The position numbers were made by a program, and so were the translations under genes. From the NCBI GenBank assembly GCA_019637645.1, contig JAHBVH010000047.1:1-64000 (forward strand): a stretch of DNA of 64,000 nt, in the 5' to 3' direction. This DNA is from Caldilineaceae bacterium (GTDB taxonomy: Bacteria; Chloroflexota; Anaerolineae; Caldilineales; Caldilineaceae). The notes below the pieces were generated by a model. The model was not told where the DNA came from and made no database searches. It saw nothing but the letters and a program-made list of their open reading frames with translations. Positions 58,515-64,000 of the stretch are shown here, one piece after another. How positions within the stretch are numbered: the first letter of the stretch is position 1; every line of letters starts with the position of its first letter.

Positions 58515-60098
58515 TTACCCACCATTTGTCGTGGCAACCGCACAATCAGACGGCGGTGTGCCACCATTTAAAACTTCTTGCATCCAGTGCAAAGTATCGA
58601 CAAAGGCATGTTGCCGTGTAACAAAATGATCCACGCCCGGATAGAGACGGTAGGTGACGCGTTTGCCCAACGCGCAAATTTGCGCCATAAACGTTTCGTT
58701 GGTACGCGGTGTGACGATTGGATCGGTGGCTCCGTGTAAGAGCAGCGCCGGTGTATTGGGGTTAATCGAGGACCCGACATAATTGAGATCGAGCACCTGT
58801 TTAAAGGCCGGATACCCCGCGCTGAGCTGACCGCTAAACAATGCATTCAAAAATTCAGGTCGATAAATCTGGCCAGCCTGCAAGGGATAGTACTGGTAGA
58901 CTTCGTCAACACATTTGCTGGTAACATCTTGTGTAAAGTTGGGCAGCCACTGCGGCAGAAAGACATTTTCCGGTGAAATGACATAAGGCCCATAGTAGGT
59001 GCTGTAGGCATAGATGATATAGGGGGCTAAGGATGGCCGTTCCCGCAACAAGGCTTCGACACTAGGCGCGGTGGCGTGACCAATGACGCCTTTGATCGAT
59101 AATTCGGGTGCATACCAAGGGGCAAATTGATCGGCTGCAAACGCCCCATGGCCGCCCTGCGAGTAACCACTAAAAAAAATTGCATCGAGGGGCTGGGCCA
59201 GCGTATCAGGCGCAAGCGCGGCATCAAAGAATTGATAGACCGCGCGCGCCGCGTCAAGCATCAGATACCCTTCCAAGCGTGCCACGAAATAAGGATGGGT
59301 GCGAGTCGCATCATCGTAGCCTTGCCAGAGGGGCAGGACAGCAATATAGCCCTGCGACGCATAGGAAAGCATATGCGTGCGATAGTTCCCCCAGTTGCGC
59401 CCACGGGTTAGCTCATCTAGGGGGGCACAAGTAGAGCCAATGCCGGTTGTGCCAGAGCCATAGACAAAGAGCGGGAAAGCCGCCCATTCATCGACGCGTG
59501 GAATGAAAAGCTCGGCGCGCACCGAAACCGGTTGATCGTTTTCGTCGATAGTCTGGAAGTAGATCTGGTAGCGATCGACATCGTATTGCGCCGGTACAAA
59601 GTTGGAATTCGGGTAAAATTGGCCCGACAGTCCATCGATCTCGCTCGCCGTGACGGTATCCATATGTAGGGTATTGCCCAGTCCGCCACCGTGGGCCGTC
59701 AGCACAGAGATTATGGTGGGGGTTGGGGTCACTGGTGTGGGCGTTAAGGTCGGCGTTACCGGTGTAGGCGTCATGGTCGGGGTAACCGGCGTCGGCGTTT
59801 CGGTCGGACGGAGCACCAGTTGTGCCGTTGGGGTGGGGGTTGGAGGCAGCGGCGTTGCCGTGGGGATGGCGGCCACAGGCAAGGGCGTTGCGGTAAAGGT
59901 TGGCATGATGGCCCGCACCTCCGTGGCCGTGGCCGCTGCATTAGTGACATTGGCCGCCTCATCTGCTTGCTCAGAATCACCAAAGAAATCGCAACCGGAA
60001 GCGAGGAAGAGAAGAACAGCAAGTATACCGAGTAAACAAAATTGTTTCATTACATGATTTAAGTAACTACGCATTAAACTACGCATTAAACTACGCAT
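58515..60098 (-). CDS. alpha/beta-hydrolase (secretory lipase-like) lipoprotein, paralogue 2
   Basis: A 527-residue lipoprotein with lipobox LASGC (cysteine 36) and a long Thr/Pro linker containing repeated PVTPT units (about 95-135). The hydrolase domain has its nucleophile in FFSGYSQGGHG, Asp in GATDPIVTP and His in GVDHFVTR. The N terminus MRSLMRSLMRS comes from a 12-bp tandem repeat. AGGGA 7 nt before 60098 supports this start over an inner ATG at 60050. It is transcribed as one unit with the SGNH gene. Confidence 0.87.
   Translation of the reverse strand: MRSLMRSLMRSYLNHVMKQFCLLGILAVLLFLASGCDFFGDSEQADEAANVTNAAATATEVRAIMPTFTATPLPVAAIPTATPLPPTPTPTAQLVLRPTETPTPVTPTMTPTPVTPTLTPTPVTPTPTIISVLTAHGGGLGNTLHMDTVTASEIDGLSGQFYPNSNFVPAQYDVDRYQIYFQTIDENDQPVSVRAELFIPRVDEWAAFPLFVYGSGTTGIGSTCAPLDELTRGRNWGNYRTHMLSYASQGYIAVLPLWQGYDDATRTHPYFVARLEGYLMLDAARAVYQFFDAALAPDTLAQPLDAIFFSGYSQGGHGAFAADQFAPWYAPELSIKGVIGHATAPSVEALLRERPSLAPYIIYAYSTYYGPYVISPENVFLPQWLPNFTQDVTSKCVDEVYQYYPLQAGQIYRPEFLNALFSGQLSAGYPAFKQVLDLNYVGSSINPNTPALLLHGATDPIVTPRTNETFMAQICALGKRVTYRLYPGVDHFVTRQHAFVDTLHWMQEVLNGGTPPSDCAVATTNGG
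60064..60098 (-). repeat. 12-bp tandem repeat at a lipoprotein start
   Basis: Almost three tandem copies of a 12-bp unit (AACTACGCATTA on the plus strand). They encode MRSL repeats and give several in-frame ATG codons. Confidence 0.7.
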
Positions 60099-60525
60099 GG
60101 ACTATCCCTACATTGGGGCTATCATTAGGTCATCATTGGGCGTACTGCAACTGGCCCACCGATCGCGCTGACAATGAATAGCTAAAACCGAAAATCGTAC
60201 CAATAGACTGGTATTTCTCCGGGGATATATTTCTTTGGGTGTGACGGAATGACGTCGCTATGGGTTATCTATCACTAAGTCAATTCCGGGCGGGGAAGAG
60301 CTCGCTTGCGGTGAGCCATGAAAGGGAATGACTGTTTCGGTAAAATACAACAACAATAACCGGGTATATTTTCCCTGGTTATTGTTGTTGCGTAGTATAG
60401 CAAGCAAACGCTGACTTGTGCGTAAGCGAGCTTGTTTTTGTTGCTAATAGAAGTTACGCACTTGGACAAAACCTGTCAGGTTTCTGGTTGTACCAACCAA
60501 CGCGGTTCGCCCACGCGTGAAAAGC
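60099..60525. other. 430-bp gap with stem-loop and R1 half-copy
   Basis: It contains a 14-bp perfect stem (60348-60361 with 60377-60390) and a left half of the R1 repeat at 60448-60505 (TAGAAGTTACGCACTTGG with an ACCTGTCAGGT core). No gene is supported. Confidence 0.5.
60348..60390 (-). terminator. stem-loop downstream of the decarboxylase gene
   Basis: CAACAACAATAACC at 60348-60361 pairs perfectly with 60377-60390, with GGG/CCC inside. The T content after the stem on the minus strand is moderate. It probably ends the transcript of the sugar-nucleotide gene. Confidence 0.6.
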
Positions 60526-61464
60526 CTAGGCGCTCCCTAGCCGCTTGGCAAACCATTCCACCGTAGTCGCCATGCCCTCATCAAGGGCGACTTTGGGTTG
60601 CCATCCCAGCACACGCTTCGCCTTTTGAATATTGGGCTGCCGTTGTTTTGGATCATCTTTGGGCAGCGGTTTAAACTGAATGCCAGCTTGATTTCCCGTA
60701 TAGGCATTGATCTTTTGGGCAAATTCGAGAATGGTTGTTTCGGTCGGATTTCCAATATTGACGGGCTCTGTCTCTTCGCTCATGAGTAAGCGGTAGATGC
60801 CATCGATCAGATCACTCATAAAGCAGAAGCTACGGGTTTGGCTCCCATCGCCATAAACGGTTAGGGGTTCGCCCCGTAGCGCTTGCCCAATAAAATTGGG
60901 AACAACCCGTCCATCGTTCAGGCGCATCCGCGGGCCATAGGTGTTGAAAATACGGACAATCCGGGTATCAACCCCATGGCTGCGGTGATAGGCCATGACC
61001 ATGGCCTCGGCAAACCGTTTGGCCTCATCATAAACGCCCCGTGGCCCGATGGGGTTCACATGCCCCCAATAGTCCTCGGTTTGGGGATGAACTTGGGGAT
61101 CGCCATAGACTTCACTCGTGCTCGCAAGCAGCAGACGGGCCCCTTTGGCCCAAGCGAGCCCTAATGCATTATGCGTACCCAAACTGCCGACCTTGAGGGT
61201 TTGAATGGGCAATTCTAGATAGTCAACTGGACTGGCAGGACTGGCAAAGTGTAAAATAGCGTTGAGATCGCCTTGCAGATAGATATAGTTGGTTACATTG
61301 TGATGAATAAATTGAAAGCGCGGATTGCCAGCTAAATGGGCAATATTATCGGTATTGCCGGTAACCAAATTATCCATGGCAACAACGTCATGCCCTTCGG
61401 CAAGTAGGCGATCGCAGAGATGGCTGCCTAAAAAACCGGCACCTCCAGTAACTAAGATACGCAT
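60526..61464 (-). CDS. UDP-glucuronate decarboxylase-like SDR enzyme
   Basis: A 312-residue extended SDR. The NAD motif [10 protein letters not shown] lies at the N terminus. The catalytic Thr/Ser region ([14 protein letters not shown]) and Tyr-Lys (YDEAK) are present, followed by [10 protein letters not shown]. These features match UXS enzymes that convert UDP-glucuronate to UDP-xylose. UDP-glucose epimerase-like or dTDP-sugar enzymes are less likely. ATG 61464 with AAAGGA is used. It supplies a pentose for surface glycans handled by its neighbours. Confidence 0.88.
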   Translation of the reverse strand: MRILVTGGAGFLGSHLCDRLLAEGHDVVAMDNLVTGNTDNIAHLAGNPRFQFIHHNVTNYIYLQGDLNAILHFASPASPVDYLELPIQTLKVGSLGTHNALGLAWAKGARLLLASTSEVYGDPQVHPQTEDYWGHVNPIGPRGVYDEAKRFAEAMVMAYHRSHGVDTRIVRIFNTYGPRMRLNDGRVVPNFIGQALRGEPLTVYGDGSQTRSFCFMSDLIDGIYRLLMSEETEPVNIGNPTETTILEFAQKINAYTGNQAGIQFKPLPKDDPKQRQPNIQKAKRVLGWQPKVALDEGMATTVEWFAKRLGSA

Positions 61465-61483
61465 CGAACTTTTCCTTTCATGG

Positions 61484-61570
61484 ATAGAACTTACGCACAA
61501 GAGTTGGTCTATCGCCGCAGATCTGGGTGGTTTTCAAACCCCGACAGATCTCGCTATGCGCAAGTGCTAA
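61484..61570. repeat. R1 dispersed repeat, diverged copy
   Basis: TAGAACTTACGCACAA at the left and TATGCGCAAGTGCTAA at the right flank a stem around GGTTTTCAAACC. It lies between the decarboxylase gene and the Lgt-like gene. Confidence 0.65.
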
Positions 61571-61623
61571 TGTATAAAACTGACACTACTTGTCAGACAA
61601 GCTAAGGAGCGTTGGCTTCGCTT

Positions 61624-62394
61624 ATGTACCCTGTTCTGCCCTTTGGCCCAATGACGATTCCGACGGGGCCGCTTGTTGCACTCGTCGCACTTACCGTTGG
61701 TCTTGAAGTTGCTGGTCGTGTCGGTCGGCGATTGCACTTATCAACCGATGATGTCTGGAACATCGGGTTAGTAAGTATTTCTGTAAGTTTGATTGTAGCG
61801 CGTCTCTGGAATGTGATCCAGTTTTGGGAGGTCTATCTGGCAGAACCGGGGTTGATCCTCAGCCTACGACCAAGCGGCTTTGTTTGGAGTGCTGGTCTGG
61901 CTGCCGGGCTGATTGTGGCCTATGCCTATCTTTGGCGGCGTTCCTTGGCGCCCGCTCCCATGGCGGTGACCTTTGCGGCTGGCGCACTAAGTGCCGCCGC
62001 ACTGCTAGCCAGCGGAGCCTTTCTAACCGGCAGCCTTATTGGTCTGCCCACTGATCTTCCTTGGGCGCTTCCCTACTATGGGGTTTTGCGTCATCCGGTT
62101 GCCTTGTACTATGCGCTAGGCTTTGTTTTGCTCTTGGTCGGTGGTGCCGCACTCCTGAACAAAGCCACGCATGGCCGCTTACTCCTCCTTTGGCTCCTGG
62201 GCAGTGGCCTGCTTGCGGTTGGCGTTGGTGCCTACCAAGAAGGCGGAGAACTGTTTATGAGCCTGCGTGTCAGCCAAGTCGTTGGTCTACTCGTGGCATT
62301 AGCCGCCACGCTTGGCTTGGCGCGTCGTCCTTCCTTGCCCGCCTCGCCCATGGCAGCCGCGCCCGCACGCGTGGCAGATGCCGAATCCACTTAG
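61624..62394 (+). CDS. Lgt-like membrane protein
   Basis: A 256-residue protein with six to seven helices that resembles prolipoprotein diacylglyceryl transferase. The region SGFVWSAGLAAG stands where Lgt has its GGLvsFGG motif. LPTDLPWALPYYGVLRHPVALYYAL matches the Lgt LPWA...RHPTQLYE region. Key residues are partly changed, so it may be a paralogue rather than the main Lgt. AAGGAG lies 14 nt before ATG 61624. A TTG at 61612 is the alternative. Lipoprotein maturation would serve the many lipoproteins nearby. Confidence 0.7.
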   Translation: MYPVLPFGPMTIPTGPLVALVALTVGLEVAGRVGRRLHLSTDDVWNIGLVSISVSLIVARLWNVIQFWEVYLAEPGLILSLRPSGFVWSAGLAAGLIVAYAYLWRRSLAPAPMAVTFAAGALSAAALLASGAFLTGSLIGLPTDLPWALPYYGVLRHPVALYYALGFVLLLVGGAALLNKATHGRLLLLWLLGSGLLAVGVGAYQEGGELFMSLRVSQVVGLLVALAATLGLARRPSLPASPMAAAPARVADAEST

Positions 62395-62784
62395 TATGGA
62401 TAGTCGGGGGGCCGCAACCATGGTTCGCCACCCGAGCTACTGCGAAAGTGCCTTCTCCCGCAGTTTACTTCCCGCGTCGTCTAGCTGACATTTAATGGTA
62501 AGGTAGAAATCGGTATTGAGAGTATCCTTATCTCAGCCAAACACTTTATCATGATTTGTTAGCACTTATGTTTGCCATTCTTAATTTTATCGGAAAATTA
62601 GAGAATAGCGAAGGATTCGGCTTCAAAATTCGATAAATAGAATAGCGTAAGAAACCTAGCTTGAACCTTGTCAGATTATGGAGTGCAGAGCTGTACTGGG
62701 TGATTCACTCAGGTTCATTTCCCCATCCTACTGATCCTTCTTCTAACCCAAAATCTTGTGATTTTCTGATGTGATGGCGACACT
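62395..62784. other. 390-bp gap
   Basis: It separates the Lgt-like gene from the J-domain gene and is AT-rich in its right half. No repeat copy, RNA or small gene is recognised. Confidence 0.4.
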
Positions 62785-64000
62785 ATGAACGATTATCGAC
62801 GAATTTTAGAAGTACCCACAGATGCCACGCCAGCGCAAATCAAGGCACAGTATAAACGTCTTGTTCGTATTTATCATCCTGATCGATTTACCACTGTTGA
62901 AGATAAACAGTATGTAGAAGCAAAGCTTAAGGAAATTACCGAAGCCTATCACGCTCTCCTAAAAAATGGCCAACCATTAGGCGCAGAGCCTTTATCTGTG
63001 GGGGAGCGTCCCCTGGCATCGCCTGGGTGGCCACCGCAACCGATGGCGCTCCCTACTGCCCTCTCCTTTGGCGACCTACCGCATGGGGCGCAACGTACGT
63101 TAACCTTCCAGATCGAGAATACCGGCGGTGCCGCCGCTGGTTTGCACTTTCATTACAGCGGAGAAGATAGCTGGTTCAAAGTTGTCAAAGGTCGCCGGTT
63201 ACAGCCTGATCAGCCCTTTCCCATGGAATTTTCGGTGTTGGCTGATACCAGTCAATTGGATGTGGGTAAACAATATGAAGGGTGGATTGTGGTAGAGATG
63301 GATACGGCTACCGCCCGCATCGCGCTCTCTACCCGTGTGGTAAGCCCATCGCGTTCCCTCTTAACCCCACGGCTGACGTTGACCTTTGCCATGATAGGGA
63401 TCATCCTCTTTTGGGGGGCGATGAGTTTTATGGATACAGGGTTGCCCACCCTATTGCGTAACCCAAACACTGACCATGGTAGCGCCACAACGATGTTTAC
63501 CATGGCCGCCAGTGCTCCCATCGCGCGTGCCATTAGTGAGACCCAACTGCCCGCGGTAGAAGTGCGGGCGCTGACGGCCCTTTCATCCACCCAACAGCTA
63601 TCAGCTACGACAGCCACCACTACGGCTGTTACCACTACGGCTGTTACTACCACGGCTGTTACCACCACGGCTGTTACCACCACCACCAAGAGCGCCATTG
63701 GCGCAAAGAGTGAACTTTCCCCCACTTTGCTCATGACCCCAACGACCGCGGCTGTCTTGCCACCTCCTGTAGAGGTGCTCAGTATCACCGCTGCGCTGCG
63801 CACACCTAGCGTGACAGTAACCGTGCTGATAACCACACCATCCACAACCGCGGTGACCGCAACACAACCAATCAGCACAACGGCAGTCCCTACCCATAGC
63901 ATGGGCACGCACACCGCGACGGTGCAGCCTGCGGCACTCTATACGGCCACTGCTACACAGCGCCCGACCCTATCACGCACACCAACGAATACGCCGACTT
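62785..64000 (+). CDS. J-domain membrane protein, 3' end cut by the window
   Basis: An open frame of at least 405 codons running off the window. Residues 1-65 are a DnaJ domain with the HPDR motif at 31-34. A beta-rich domain (about 85-185) follows, then one transmembrane helix (about 197-215). A Thr-rich region with four TTTAV-type repeats comes from a 15-bp tandem repeat near 63618-63684. The J domain should face the cytoplasm and recruit DnaK, with the Thr-rich part outside. No DnaK or GrpE gene is seen. The antisense frame at 63252-63914 is a shadow. Confidence 0.85.
   Translation, partial: MNDYRRILEVPTDATPAQIKAQYKRLVRIYHPDRFTTVEDKQYVEAKLKEITEAYHALLKNGQPLGAEPLSVGERPLASPGWPPQPMALPTALSFGDLPHGAQRTLTFQIENTGGAAAGLHFHYSGEDSWFKVVKGRRLQPDQPFPMEFSVLADTSQLDVGKQYEGWIVVEMDTATARIALSTRVVSPSRSLLTPRLTLTFAMIGIILFWGAMSFMDTGLPTLLRNPNTDHGSATTMFTMAASAPIARAISETQLPAVEVRALTALSSTQQLSATTATTTAVTTTAVTTTAVTTTAVTTTTKSAIGAKSELSPTLLMTPTTAAVLPPPVEVLSITAALRTPSVTVTVLITTPSTTAVTATQPISTTAVPTHSMGTHTATVQPAALYTATATQRPTLSRTPTNTPT

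Noticed and set aside
63252..63914. 220-codon minus-strand frame rich in Val and Thr
   Set aside because: It is an antisense shadow of the Thr-repeat region of the J-domain gene.

Overview
The window looks like chromosomal DNA of a member of the Chloroflexota. The reasoning is indirect. An actinobacterial/chloroflexotal trio (histidine phosphatase, DUF3090, SCO1664-type kinase-like protein) is present, and so are an AmaP-type membrane anchor, a coenzyme F420 ligase and a GDP-mannose pyrophosphorylase fused to a degenerate phosphomannomutase. Many secreted lipoproteins carry long Thr/Pro-rich linkers. No rRNA, tRNA, CRISPR array, transposase or prophage gene was seen. Most genes read on the minus strand.

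Layout. 1-704: end of an ABC exporter. 0.8-6 kb: tsaE, the pyrophosphorylase fusion and the phosphatase/DUF3090/kinase-like trio. 6.7-9.7 kb: an M1-like lipoprotein peptidase and a TerC protein behind a clear manganese (yybP-ykoY) riboswitch. 9.8-17 kb: a membrane-fused spermidine-synthase homologue, a beta-oxidation pair (FadN-like and thiolase) and a cation-diffusion facilitator. 17.3-22.7 kb: a five-gene run with DUF2207, zinc-ribbon, coiled-coil and SPFH-HTH proteins that resembles a PspA/YdjGHI-type membrane-stress module, ending in a phosphotriesterase-like hydrolase. 23-27.5 kb: scpB, amaP, the primary sigma factor (with a near-perfect parS site beside its stop codon) and a methyltransferase. 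27.7-33.8 kb: an arginine/carbamoyl-phosphate cluster (argC, argB, argD, a GNAT N-acetylglutamate synthase candidate, carA) behind a structured leader with an intrinsic terminator.

34-43 kb holds an HtrA lipoprotein, two orphan response regulators, a 960-bp non-coding block rich in DnaA-box-like sequences (origin-like), an M23 protein, FmdB, cofE and small membrane or secreted proteins. 43-54 kb holds a class A penicillin-binding protein, SH3 lipoprotein, DUF2723 glycosyltransferase, RraA-like protein, PhyH-family dioxygenase and lepA. 54-62 kb is a cell-surface module: an MBOAT acyltransferase, an AlgJ/X-like SGNH protein, two paralogous alpha/beta-hydrolase lipoproteins, a UDP-glucuronate decarboxylase-like enzyme and an Lgt-like protein. 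The window ends inside a J-domain membrane protein.

The most unusual non-coding content is the origin-like block at 38.09-38.44 kb, a second array of DnaA-box-like repeats inside a broken gene at 46.6 kb, the parS site, and three families of dispersed palindromic intergenic repeats. One family has TTACGCA-type ends and occurs at about ten sites.
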